From assembly GCA_964349045.1 (NCBI GenBank), contig CAYGFI010000162.1, positions 1 to 11,037 on the forward strand: DNA of 11,037 nucleotides, given 5' to 3'. Source of the DNA: JACJXF01 sp964349045 (GTDB lineage: Bacteria; Bacteroidota; Bacteroidia; Bacteroidales; GCA-2748055). This document shows, piece by piece, positions 1 through 7,514 of this stretch. The notes below the pieces were generated by a model, which saw only the letters and a program-made list of their open reading frames with translations, was not told the DNA's origin and made no database searches. How positions within the stretch are numbered: position 1 is the first letter of the stretch; every line of letters begins with the position of its first letter. The position numbers were made by a program, and so were the translations under genes.

Positions 1-344
1 CATTATTTAAAACAAAAATAAATAAAAAAAGTTTTTGAGAATTCGATGATTATACGGCTTTTTCATACAGGAAGAAAACTCAGAATGATCTTCTCAGCGT
101 AATATGATTTCGGGGGAGAGTTTAATATCGGGTTCATCAAACAGTTAGGGTTGTAAATCGGTTAATTGCAAGTGAAATGTTGTGCCAATCATTTTTTTTC
201 TTCCCGTATTTTTCAAACAGGAGATCACGGCTTAAATATTATTATGTTTATTGTATTTGACTTATTCCTGTAAAGTACCGTACCTTTACGCAACCCTTTT
301 GTTATTATTCGCATCTTTTCATAAAACACTTAATCTTTTGAATT
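1..344. other. Intergenic region upstream of the PKD/T9SS gene
   Basis: No convincing coding sequence was found here on either strand. The first 40 bases are very A/T rich. The trinucleotide at 1-3 reads ATG on the minus strand, so a divergent gene could begin at the window edge, but it cannot be verified. The only signal I can support is a Bacteroidota-type promoter near 256-288 serving the downstream secreted-protein gene. Confidence 0.5.
256..288 (+). promoter_or_regulatory. Putative Bacteroidota sigma-ABfA-type promoter for the PKD/T9SS gene
   Basis: A TTTG at 256-259 is followed 21 bases later by TACCTTTA at 281-288. This matches the Bacteroidota -33/-7 pattern (TTTG, then TAnnTTTG) except for the last base. 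It lies about 57 bases before the ATG at 345, leaving room for a short leader. The -7 region also sits inside an imperfect palindrome (TAAAG at 271-275, CTTTA at 284-288) containing a GTAC-C-GTAC direct repeat, which might bind a regulator. The assignment rests on motif matching only. Confidence 0.45.
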
Positions 345-2087
345 ATGAAGAAAGTACTTTACACATTGATAGCACTACTGGCCTTCAGCATTTCTGCCTT
401 TCCCCAGACAAGTACAGGTGATAACTGCAAGGCTGAGTATGATTGGAAAGTGAATAATGAGATCATGTTCTTTGCACCCGGTATGGCAATAAACTTTTTC
501 GACAGTTCCGAAGGTGATGTTGAAAGCTGGTTCTGGGACTTCGGGGATGGTTCTTATTCAGAGGAACAAAATCCCATGCATATTTATACATTTCTTTATA
601 GTAATGCTGATGGGGTTGTTACATCAGGGAATTTCATACCATCGGTTTGCCTTACTATCAGAACCCGTGACGATTGTAAGTCTGGTATTTGTAAAACTCT
701 GCAATTAAACTCCGACACAATTATTTATCCTGATGAAAAGTGTAGTGTTTACTTCTATCCTTATCTGAACGATACATTATTCAGCATTCCTGAAATTACT
801 TTGTATTCGTTCAAAGTATCGGCCCCTGAGAATACCAGTTCGTATTTCTGGGACTTTGGCGATGGCTCAACAAGCGGGGAGGCTAATCCAATTCATGGAT
901 TTGATTTTATGAATGATTTATATGCCTATAATGTTTGTCTGACCATTACCACAACTGACAATTGCATTAACAGCTATTGTACTCCGGTTTACCGTGCCTA
1001 TTTCGACACGACCGTTGTACCTGATTGCCAGGCTGCCTATTATTATGATGTTATGGAGAGTTACCCGGAACAATATGCTTTCCATGATCTTTCGACCGGT
1101 AATACAACAGCATGGTTTTGGGACTTTGGCGATGGTTCTTATTCGAATGAGCAAAATCCGGTTCATATTTTCAGAAAATCTTCAGAACTTGATTCGTCAG
1201 GGTATCTTGGCCCGCCTGTTGCCGGAAATTTCAAAGTTTGTCTTACTGCCGTTAGTAACGACAATTGCAAAAGCACTTATTGTGACTATGTTTACAATGG
1301 AGGTGTTATCGACACCATTTACCCTCAGCCCTGTCCGTATTTCATCTCTGTGACCACATCGAATATTCTTGGAGGAAACTTCTGCAATGGTACGGCCAGC
1401 GCCAGCCTTGTAGATGCACAGGGAAATTTAACCGAGGCTGCAGATTTTTATTGGTCAACCGGAGAGACAGGACCCACTGCAAGTAATCTTTGCGTTAATA
1501 TACCCTATTATGTGAGTATTACCGGAGCCGATGGCTGCCAATTGGTAGGTTCCTTTGCTATTCTCGACTATACCAAACCTATCGATCCCTTTGGTTACTG
1601 GTCGATTTATGGAAACGGATCCTGGTACGACCTAAACTATGCTTTACCCGATTCAGGTTATAGTTGTACCTGGGTATTCAGTGACGGAACCACCATGACA
1701 GGTGAAAATGTAAACTATAATTTCGATGCAAGCACGGAAAAATCTGTGACCCTTAATGTGCTGGACGTTTCAGGAAACCTGGTTTACACCGAAGAAATCG
1801 CCTTAAACAGAAACACTTCAGTGAAAAACACCAAAACCACTGAAGTTAAGCTATATCCAAATCCCGCAATAGATGAAATAACCATTCAATTTGGTTCTGC
1901 CGGAAATGCACATATCCAGGTCGACATATTTAACTCCCTTGGACAAAGGCAGATTAGTCAGCGCTTCACCAATGTGGATGGTACAACTGAAATCAGTTTA
2001 CCGGTAATTAACCTGGGTCATGGAGTTTATTTTGCACGGGTCCTGGGAATTGGAAATAGTCCGGTTACAATGCGCTTTGTTAAGTAG
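345..2087 (+). CDS. Secreted PKD-repeat protein with T9SS type A C-terminal sorting domain
   Basis: This is a 580-residue exported protein, probably displayed on the cell surface or released by the type IX secretion system. Residues 1-20 form a Sec signal peptide (KK, hydrophobic core, AFPQ end). Three PKD units follow, with WDFGDGS cores at residues 64-70, 169-175 and 259-265, each followed by an NP-x-H segment. Each unit carries four cysteines, the last three spaced C-x8-C-x4-C. Residues about 345-412 (FCNG, WSTGET, ADGC) resemble a SprB-type repeat. A weaker PKD-like stretch (WVFSDGT) lies near 443-475. Residues about 497-580 form the sorting domain, starting at LYPNP (503-507) and ending in a short basic tail. 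PKD and SprB modules are typical of Bacteroidota adhesins and surface proteins. No enzymatic domain is visible, so adhesion or a structural role is an inference. The ATG follows an A/T-rich leader without a Shine-Dalgarno sequence, and the gene is probably monocistronic. Confidence 0.9.
   Translation: MKKVLYTLIALLAFSISAFPQTSTGDNCKAEYDWKVNNEIMFFAPGMAINFFDSSEGDVESWFWDFGDGSYSEEQNPMHIYTFLYSNADGVVTSGNFIPSVCLTIRTRDDCKSGICKTLQLNSDTIIYPDEKCSVYFYPYLNDTLFSIPEITLYSFKVSAPENTSSYFWDFGDGSTSGEANPIHGFDFMNDLYAYNVCLTITTTDNCINSYCTPVYRAYFDTTVVPDCQAAYYYDVMESYPEQYAFHDLSTGNTTAWFWDFGDGSYSNEQNPVHIFRKSSELDSSGYLGPPVAGNFKVCLTAVSNDNCKSTYCDYVYNGGVIDTIYPQPCPYFISVTTSNILGGNFCNGTASASLVDAQGNLTEAADFYWSTGETGPTASNLCVNIPYYVSITGADGCQLVGSFAILDYTKPIDPFGYWSIYGNGSWYDLNYALPDSGYSCTWVFSDGTTMTGENVNYNFDASTEKSVTLNVLDVSGNLVYTEEIALNRNTSVKNTKTTEVKLYPNPAIDEITIQFGSAGNAHIQVDIFNSLGQRQISQRFTNVDGTTEISLPVINLGHGVYFARVLGIGNSPVTMRFVK
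426..1319 (+). repeat. Three intragenic PKD repeat units
   Basis: Three diverged tandem units of roughly 90-105 codons encode residues 28-325 of the secreted protein. Each begins with a cysteine (28, 133, 228), contains WDFGDGS, and closes with VCLT, D-[DN]-C and a last cysteine (102/111/116, 198/207/212, 299/308/313). A D-T-[ITV] linker separates units. Units 1 and 3 are the most alike, sharing FWDFGDGSYS followed by EQNP. This looks like internal duplication followed by divergence. Confidence 0.8.
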
Positions 2088-2132
2088 GGTTAGTGACTAT
2101 TAGCTTTTAGTGAATTGCATTACTATTTTGGG

Positions 2133-2164
2133 AGGCCGGTTCGAATGTGAGCCGGCCTTTTTTT
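2133..2164 (+). terminator. Rho-independent terminator after the PKD/T9SS gene
   Basis: A perfect 7-bp GC-rich stem (AGGCCGG at 2133-2139, CCGGCCT at 2152-2158), extendable by a T-G wobble, encloses a loop of about 12 bases. It runs straight into seven T residues at 2158-2164. It lies 45 bases after the stop codon of the secreted-protein gene and about 45 bases before the phosphofructokinase start. It therefore separates the two transcription units. There is no matching T-run on the other strand, so it acts only in the plus direction. Confidence 0.9.
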
Positions 2165-2208
2165 ATATCTTCTTCCAAAATTCGTAAATTCGTACAAATT
2201 TTAAAATT

Positions 2209-3330
2209 ATGGCAAAATACATCGGTTTACTTACATCAGGAGGCGACTGCCCGGGATTGAATGCTGCTATCAGGGCTATCGGCAAGACCGCTACATCCAG
2301 GTGCGGTATGGAGGTCATAGGTTTTCGTGATGGTTTCAGGGGATTAATGGAAAACAGGAGCGTACGTCTCGAGAATGAGCTGCTGAGCGGGATTCTTACC
2401 CTGGGAGGCACCATACTGGGAACAAGTCGTGATAAACCTCACCGTATGCCTATGGGTAAAGAAATTATTGATATGACGGATGTCATTGTTGAAAATTATC
2501 ATAATCATCATTTAGATGCACTTATCTGTCTTGGTGGCGGCGGAACCATCAAGAATGCATACCGCCTTCAGCAAAAAGGACTCAACATCCTTACTTTGCC
2601 AAAAACTATTGATAATGATGTTGAAGGAACGGATATTACTTTTGGATTCGACACAGCCCTAAATGTTGCTACAGAAGCAATCGACCGCCTGCACAGTACT
2701 GCACATAGCCATCACCGTATTATTGTTGTGGAAATTATGGGTCACCGTGCGGGCTGGCTTGCTCTTGGAGCAGGTATAGCAGGTGGGGCAGATGTAATAT
2801 TAATTCCTGAAATTCCTTATTCCCCCGATATTGTTGCAGAAGCAATTCTCGACAGGGCCAGGAAAGGAAAAAGATTCAGCATCGTTGCGATTGCCGAGGG
2901 AGCGATGGGAAATGAAGAATATAAGAAAATGAAGGTTTTGCTGGATTTGAAGGACAAGGAAGAAGATAAAGAAGAACGCGGCAAGCTGAAGTTAAAAATC
3001 AAAGAACTGGAAGCATTGCATGCAGGGAATACCCTTCGCCTCTCAAACGAACTTGAACAAAAAACCGGGCTGGAATCCCGGATAACAATCCTGGGACATC
3101 TTCAGAGAGGTGGAACACCTTCAGCAGCGGATCGTTTACTGGCTACACGGCTCGGTACAGCGGCTGTCGATCTGGTTAAAGATGGAATCGGAGGTGTTCT
3201 GACAGCAGCAAAGGGCGACAATATAGTTCCTGTTCCTCTGGAAAGTATTGTAAATAAAGTAAAACTTGTTCCAAAAGATCATCCCTGGGTGAAAAGTGCG
3301 GTGAATGTGGGTACCTGCTTTGGAGATTAG
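2209..3330 (+). CDS. pfkA: 6-phosphofructokinase (PfkA family, long form)
   Basis: This cytoplasmic glycolytic enzyme phosphorylates fructose 6-phosphate to fructose 1,6-bisphosphate. PfkA-family landmarks are GGDCPGLN (residues 11-18), the substrate/catalytic loop PKTIDND (131-137, with D135 matching catalytic Asp127 of E. coli PfkA), MGHRAGW (177-183), the AEGA strand (229-232) and LGHLQRGGTPSA (295-306). The phosphoryl-donor motif is GGGGT at 109-113. The residue matching E. coli Gly104 is Gly, as in ATP enzymes; the residue matching Gly124 is Lys132, as in PPi enzymes and some ATP enzymes. The Mg-binding Asp103 position is Gly. ATP is the likelier donor, but this is not certain. At 373 residues it is longer than E. 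coli PfkA (320), partly because of a Lys/Glu-rich helical insertion at about 236-272. The start ATG follows an A/T-rich leader with no Shine-Dalgarno; no clear promoter was identified between the upstream terminator and the start. It appears to be a single-gene unit. Confidence 0.92.
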   Translation: MAKYIGLLTSGGDCPGLNAAIRAIGKTATSRCGMEVIGFRDGFRGLMENRSVRLENELLSGILTLGGTILGTSRDKPHRMPMGKEIIDMTDVIVENYHNHHLDALICLGGGGTIKNAYRLQQKGLNILTLPKTIDNDVEGTDITFGFDTALNVATEAIDRLHSTAHSHHRIIVVEIMGHRAGWLALGAGIAGGADVILIPEIPYSPDIVAEAILDRARKGKRFSIVAIAEGAMGNEEYKKMKVLLDLKDKEEDKEERGKLKLKIKELEALHAGNTLRLSNELEQKTGLESRITILGHLQRGGTPSAADRLLATRLGTAAVDLVKDGIGGVLTAAKGDNIVPVPLESIVNKVKLVPKDHPWVKSAVNVGTCFGD

Positions 3331-3417
3331 AGCAGTTAAACTTTTTGATCATAATTGCACCGGGGGCATTGTGGATAAAGAATAAATTTTAAAATCGCCC
3401 GTGAAATTCTCGAAAAG

Positions 3418-3464
3418 AATAAATATTTATTAAATTTAAGAATTCACAAAGAATTCTAATTTAA
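3418..3464 (+). repeat. Adjacent A/T-rich palindromes in the lipoprotein gene leader
   Basis: A perfect 14-bp palindrome (AATAAATATTTATT, 3418-3431) is followed directly by a long imperfect hairpin. TTAAATT (3430-3436) and AGAATTC (3439-3445) pair with GAATTCT (3451-3457) and AATTTAA (3458-3464) across a five-base loop, with a two-base TA bulge on the left arm. The hairpin ends 14 bases before the lipoprotein ATG. No T-run follows, so it is not a classical terminator. It may be an operator or a 5' UTR structure. A smaller palindrome (ATTTTAAAAT) lies at 3386-3395. Confidence 0.5.
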
Positions 3465-3478
3465 TTCCTGATCTTTCA

Positions 3479-5221
3479 ATGAAAACAAAATCCTTTCTGT
3501 ACTTATTGGCATCAACTTGTTTGATCCTTATGTTAACAACAAACTGCCAAAAAGAAGAAACTAAAATTAAGGATCCTGATATTAAAGATCCTTTAACAAA
3601 TCCAATAAATGTGAAAGGCCTGGTTCAGAAAGGCCCTTTTGTGAACGGCACGTCCATCCTGATGTCTGAATTGAATTCCGCCCTTGGGCAGACAGGAAAT
3701 ACATTCACAACCCAGATTCTGAATAATTCAGGCTTATTTGAAATCTCAGACATCATTCTGTCATCAGGTTTTGTGGAATTTTCAGCAACGGGTTTTTATT
3801 TTGATGAAGTTAAGGGTCAGAAATCCATCGCTCCCTTAAATCTTTTGGCCTTATCAGACATTACTGACAGTGCAGCGGTAAACATCAATATCCTTACCCA
3901 CCTGGAAAAACTCCGGGTCAAATACCTTGTTGAACATAACAAAACTTTCTCCGAAGCAAAAAAAATGGCCCAGGCGGAAATATTGGCCATTTTTGATTTT
4001 GAATTGAGTGAAATGAATAATTCAGAAACACTTGACATATCGGTCAATAACGAAAGCAATGCGATTTTACTTGCTATTTCAATCATATTGCAGGGAAATT
4101 TTAGCGTAGGAGATCTGACCGAACAACTTGCCAACATCACCAATGATATTCGTGAAGATGGGGTACTGAATGATGAAACCATTATGACTAATTTAAGAAA
4201 TTCAGTTATAGAACTCGATTTAGCAGGAATCCGAGCAAACCTGGTATTCCGGTATCAACAGCTGGGGATTATTGCCTCGATTCCTGATTTTGAGAAATAC
4301 ATCCAGATATTTCTGGAATTTACAAGCAAGAGTCCTGTAGTTACCACCCTGGAAGAAAGTGATTTGGATGGGAAAAATGTTACCCTGAATGGTTTGTTAG
4401 ATCCTGGCTCGTTAAGTACAATTGTAAGTTTTGAATATGGCCCCGGTCTGGATTATGGATATTCTGTATATGCAGATCAAAGCCCGTTAAAAGGAAATTC
4501 TTCGGTTGCAGTAAGTGCAAGTTTAACGGATCTGAACCTGGGAACAGAATATCACTATAGAATTGTGGCACAAAACGCACATGGAATCGCTTATGGTGAA
4601 GATAATACATTTATTACTGCAATTAATGGAATGGAAGGTACAGTAAGCGATATTGACGGAAATACCTATAAAACCATTGCAATAGGGTATCAAATATGGA
4701 TGGCAGAAAATCTCAGGGTAACAAAATTCAATGATGGTTCCTCAATTACTAAGGTTACCGACAGTCTCACATGGATGCAACTCGAAACCCCGGGGTTCGC
4801 ATGGAATTATTTTAACCCGGTTGATAATTATAATTCAGGCGGTTATTATAATTGGTACTCGGTAAATACAAAAAAACTTTGTCCACTCGGATGGAATTTG
4901 CCCGACACTTCTGCATTGATGGAACTGCAAGAATACCTTGGAGACTGGGGAATAGCAGGGGGGAAATTGAAAAGTGATAACTTTGCTCCCCCAAATACCG
5001 GGGCAACCAATGAAACTGGTTTCTCAGCGGAACCATACGGTCTGATCAGGAGTGACGGCTTTTCTGAAGGATACTCTTATTATGGTTATTGGTGGGGCAT
5101 GAATGGTTGGGAAAACAATCAAGCGATGGGCTGGAAGTTGAGCTATAATAATGCAGAAATGGAAATCCATTTTGACTCAAAAAAAAGCGGCTTATCAGTG
5201 CGTTGCCTCAAGGATGATTAA
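3479..5221 (+). CDS. Surface lipoprotein with FN3-like and FISUMP domains
   Basis: This is a 580-residue lipoprotein. The signal sequence (residues 1-22) leads to a lipidation cysteine at C23 (context TTNC; Asn at -1 is atypical). The next residues, QKEE, fit the Bacteroidota lipoprotein export signal (Lys followed by two acidic residues just after the cysteine), which predicts display on the outer face of the outer membrane. A linker (24-43) leads to an N-terminal region of about 45-265 beginning VKGLVQKGPFVNG, which is partly helical and not assigned to a named domain. A fibronectin-III-like beta domain follows (about 287-381, ending EYHYRIVAQN and NTFIT). Residues about 385-580 are a FISUMP domain (Fibrobacter succinogenes major paralogous domain), with IGYQIWMAENLR, YNWYSV, LCPLGWNLP, NETGFSA and a GLSVRCLKD end. 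C468 and C576 may form a disulfide. FISUMP proteins are abundant surface proteins of poorly known function; carbohydrate or substrate adhesion is only a guess. The gene stands alone, with a palindromic leader. Confidence 0.85.
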   Translation: MKTKSFLYLLASTCLILMLTTNCQKEETKIKDPDIKDPLTNPINVKGLVQKGPFVNGTSILMSELNSALGQTGNTFTTQILNNSGLFEISDIILSSGFVEFSATGFYFDEVKGQKSIAPLNLLALSDITDSAAVNINILTHLEKLRVKYLVEHNKTFSEAKKMAQAEILAIFDFELSEMNNSETLDISVNNESNAILLAISIILQGNFSVGDLTEQLANITNDIREDGVLNDETIMTNLRNSVIELDLAGIRANLVFRYQQLGIIASIPDFEKYIQIFLEFTSKSPVVTTLEESDLDGKNVTLNGLLDPGSLSTIVSFEYGPGLDYGYSVYADQSPLKGNSSVAVSASLTDLNLGTEYHYRIVAQNAHGIAYGEDNTFITAINGMEGTVSDIDGNTYKTIAIGYQIWMAENLRVTKFNDGSSITKVTDSLTWMQLETPGFAWNYFNPVDNYNSGGYYNWYSVNTKKLCPLGWNLPDTSALMELQEYLGDWGIAGGKLKSDNFAPPNTGATNETGFSAEPYGLIRSDGFSEGYSYYGYWWGMNGWENNQAMGWKLSYNNAEMEIHFDSKKSGLSVRCLKDD

Positions 5222-5282
5222 ACGATATGGCCATTGCTGTTCTGCTTATAACCTGAGAATACGTGATAATACATATTTTTCA

Positions 5283-5300
5283 CCTGAAAATCAGGGAAAG
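5283..5300 (+). promoter_or_regulatory. Shine-Dalgarno-like site partly within a small hairpin
   Basis: AGGGAAAG at 5293-5300 lies five bases before the ATG at 5306. That spacing suits a ribosome binding site, which most genes in this window lack. CCTGA (5283-5287) can pair with TCAGG (5291-5295) across a three-base loop and so mask the first bases of the site. The hairpin is short and may have no biological effect. Confidence 0.3.
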
Positions 5301-5305
5301 TTAAT

Positions 5306-6025
5306 ATGAGAAAACACCTTTCCACATTAACGACCATCACCCTCTTCAGCATCGCCATGGCATTCTTCGAAACGGCCGTGGTGATCTATTTACGGGAATT
5401 GTTGTACCCAACAGGATTCAGTTTTCCGCTGGCTCCAATGCCCGGAAATCTTGCGCTAACCGAAATTTTACGGGAAGCGGCTACCTTGATCATGCTGATC
5501 GGAGCAGGGATGCTGGCGGGAAAAACCTTCAGCCAGAAATTTGCCTGGTTCATCTATTCCTTTGCCACCTGGGATATTTTCTATTATGTATTCCTGAAAA
5601 TACTTATCAACTGGCCGGAATCAATCATGACCTGGGATATCCTGTTTCTTATTCCTACAATATGGACCGGACCTGTACTGAGTCCGGTAATTGTTTCTTT
5701 AACAATGATTCTTCTCGCACTGGTAATCCTGAATTTTGCAGAGAAATCGAAAAACACCAGGATTGATCGCACGGAATGGATACTATTAACAGGTGGTTCG
5801 TTAATTCTTATTATGGCATTTATATGGGATTATTCCCGGTTCATTTTAGAACACTTTACCTTGAGTGAATTATGGACGATAATTGAAACGGAATTGCTTT
5901 ACAATACTGCAATTTCGTACATTCCCCGCAAGTTCAACTGGCTTATATTTATTTCGGGGGAGGTGATTCTGGCCGGAATGATCTTTAAGTATTTCAGAAG
6001 AATGAAGAAAATAAGACCTGTTTAG
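5306..6025 (+). CDS. Conserved polytopic membrane protein of unknown function
   Basis: This 239-residue, strongly hydrophobic protein has about six to seven predicted membrane segments, near residues 7-27, 53-72, 78-98, 109-145 (one or two passes), 157-175 and 209-228, and a basic C-terminus (KYFRRMKKIR). Distinctive polar and aromatic stretches are FETAVVIYLREL (21-32), LREAAT (55-60), WDIFYYVFLK (89-98) and NWPES with TWDILFLIP (102-117). The charged residues in or next to membrane helices (E22, R30, E31, R56, E57) suggest a functional site rather than a simple anchor. I do not recognise a family with a known function. The start is supported by AGGGAAAG five bases upstream. It begins 84 bases after the lipoprotein stop and could be co-transcribed with it, though the products are unrelated in type. 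It converges on the minus-strand operon. Confidence 0.75.
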   Translation: MRKHLSTLTTITLFSIAMAFFETAVVIYLRELLYPTGFSFPLAPMPGNLALTEILREAATLIMLIGAGMLAGKTFSQKFAWFIYSFATWDIFYYVFLKILINWPESIMTWDILFLIPTIWTGPVLSPVIVSLTMILLALVILNFAEKSKNTRIDRTEWILLTGGSLILIMAFIWDYSRFILEHFTLSELWTIIETELLYNTAISYIPRKFNWLIFISGEVILAGMIFKYFRRMKKIRPV

Positions 6026-6101
6026 TACCGGGAAGATAATTTTTCAAACTCTGCGCACCCGGTGTCACTGTGATAAATATCTTTTTTAATACAGGAAACG
6101 A

Positions 6102-6566
6102 TTACTTTTTCAGGGATTTCCAATACAACAAAAAGCCGACGCATCCAAAATAATCTTCGGTTGTTTCCTTATTTGCATTAAGTGCTAATACAGAGATCTC
6201 TATCATTATTCTTCTTGTTTTCTCAATATTCAAATCAATGGTTTCCGGGTAATCGCTGTTCTTGTTGTCAAAAATAAGTTCCCGTGTTTCACTATCGTAT
6301 AAAACATATTGTACCGGGATGAAAAGATCAGTTGCGCAGAAGATCAGCTTGTAATTCCTTTCGCCATAAAAAACCACATTATAAACAAGTTTATCACCTA
6401 CTCCGATCACATTGCTTCTTGACTGGCCGTCTAATTTATAAGATGCTCCCGGATATTGCATACAAGTTCCATACAAATGAAATTTGTTGCAGTTTTGACT
6501 AAATCCTTCTAAAGTCGAAAATGAGATCAGGAAAACTATAATTCCCAGGGATGTTATTTTTTTCAT
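6102..6566 (-). CDS. Small exported protein with four cysteines, unknown function
   Basis: This is a 154-residue exported protein and the last gene of the minus-strand operon, starting 24 bases after the lipoprotein stop. Residues 1-24 form a signal peptide (MKKI, hydrophobic core, cleavage likely after GFSQ). The mature part has four cysteines (C26, C35, C77, C142), enough for two disulfides, and appears beta-rich, with alternating hydrophobic strands such as YNVVFY, YKLIFCA and VQYVLYD and an RIMIEISVLAL strand. A GVGDKLVYN segment (55-63) followed by YGERNYK recalls small beta-sandwich folds, but I cannot name a family. There is no lipobox, so it is probably soluble in the periplasm or secreted. 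Position at the end of an ABCG-type transporter operon suggests a periplasmic partner or exported client. This is inference from context. Confidence 0.75.
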   Translation of the reverse strand: MKKITSLGIIVFLISFSTLEGFSQNCNKFHLYGTCMQYPGASYKLDGQSRSNVIGVGDKLVYNVVFYGERNYKLIFCATDLFIPVQYVLYDSETRELIFDNKNSDYPETIDLNIEKTRRIMIEISVLALNANKETTEDYFGCVGFLLYWKSLKK

Positions 6567-6590
6567 TATGCCTTAATTCAATTTATTAAT

Positions 6591-7487
6591 TTAAAAATCA
6601 ACAATGCTTTTCCTTATTTCCGAAACTTCATTTTTTAAAATATTGTAATTAGTTTCATTTAAGATAATCTGATCACCTCCCTGAATGGAAATCACTCCGG
6701 TTTGCTTTTGAGAAATGATGGTTTTTGATTTTTCCTTACCCAATTCGTTGAAAAGACCGGAAATCTGATTAAGGTAATTAATTATGGATATATCGTTATC
6801 GGTAACTGCTGAACTTTTCACTCTTTCAAGTAAATTGTCCATGGGATATCTCATTTCTATCAGTAATTCCAGCAATTCATTTTCCTCGTTATACTTATCG
6901 ATTGAATGAAGGGCAATGTAAAGGCTCTCAATATATGCCCCTGCTGATAACCGGGAAATGGTTTTTTCGTTTCCCCCGGTCTCAAGAAATTCCAGCATAT
7001 TGCTAAATGCCTCGTTTGAAATATTTACTAATGAATCGATATTCCCTGAATTTGTTTTTGAACGTTCTAAAAGGGATGCGAAAATAGTGGATGAGATACC
7101 GGCTTCGGCAGTCAGAGACTGAATAGCTTCCAGATAATTCACGGTTTCAGTTGACCTTTCAAATAATGCAGAATAAGCCATATCGGTAATAAATACGCCG
7201 AGATTTAAGGATTGTGCAGTTGATCCGATGTATTTATCTTTGTTTTTTGGGGAGTTTAGAAGCTCCGGCCTGTATGGAAGATCTGAATTATAGAATCTTT
7301 GTAATATCTCACCTGGTAAGGGCAAAAGATAAACTATCGATTCATTATTGAGTTGAAAGGGATCCATAGAATCAGCATAATTTTCAGCATGCTTGTCCTT
7401 ATTTCTGGTTTGAGTATTTGTACAGGAAACTAATCCTGAAATAAATACCATAACACTGAAAAGCCAGATTATTTTAATTTTAACCAT
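6591..7487 (-). CDS. Predicted helical lipoprotein linked to the ABC transporter
   Basis: I place the start at the ATG at 7487 (298 residues). The frame can be opened nine bases earlier at a TTG (7496), but the ATG gives a normal lipoprotein signal: MVKIK, a hydrophobic stretch, then a GLVSC lipobox with the lipidated cysteine at C22. The mature protein is mostly alpha-helical by composition. Notable segments are LLPLPGEILQRFY (54-66), NLGVFITDMAYSALF (95-109) and EAIQSLTAEAGIS (120-132). The early Pro/Gly-rich motif and long helices do not resemble a classical ABC substrate-binding protein. Just after the cysteine the sequence is TNTQTRNK, without the acidic surface-export signal, so a periplasm-facing location is likelier. 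It starts 27 bases downstream of the transporter stop and is surely co-transcribed. A role as envelope partner of the transporter is inferred; its biochemical function is unknown. Confidence 0.8.
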   Translation of the reverse strand: MVKIKIIWLFSVMVFISGLVSCTNTQTRNKDKHAENYADSMDPFQLNNESIVYLLPLPGEILQRFYNSDLPYRPELLNSPKNKDKYIGSTAQSLNLGVFITDMAYSALFERSTETVNYLEAIQSLTAEAGISSTIFASLLERSKTNSGNIDSLVNISNEAFSNMLEFLETGGNEKTISRLSAGAYIESLYIALHSIDKYNEENELLELLIEMRYPMDNLLERVKSSAVTDNDISIINYLNQISGLFNELGKEKSKTIISQKQTGVISIQGGDQIILNETNYNILKNEVSEIRKSIVDF

Positions 7488-7514
7488 AATATCCAATTTT
7501 ATATATTTCAGTAA

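Noticed and set aside
1..20. A minus-strand ATG at 3-1 preceded by TATTTTTG (20-13), a perfect match to the Bacteroidota -7 element
   Set aside because: No -33 TTTG lies at the right distance, the implied leader would be only a few bases, and no codons of the gene are in the window. In A/T-rich DNA this match is easily due to chance.
6026..6101. Possible bidirectional terminator between the convergent genes (ACCGGG at 6027-6032 with CCCGGT at 6058-6063, and TCACTGTGA before a T-run at 6082-6087)
   Set aside because: The first stem has a 25-base loop and no T-run. The second has only a 4-bp stem and the T-run is separated from it. Neither meets a convincing terminator pattern.
6591..7487. The operon lipoprotein as a classical ABC substrate-binding protein
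   Set aside because: It is too helical and lacks any recognisable binding-protein motif, and the transporter is of the ABCG export type, which does not need one.
7488..7496. TTG start nine bases upstream for the lipoprotein gene
   Set aside because: The ATG at 7487 gives a compact normal lipoprotein signal peptide, and the TTG has no better ribosome-binding context.
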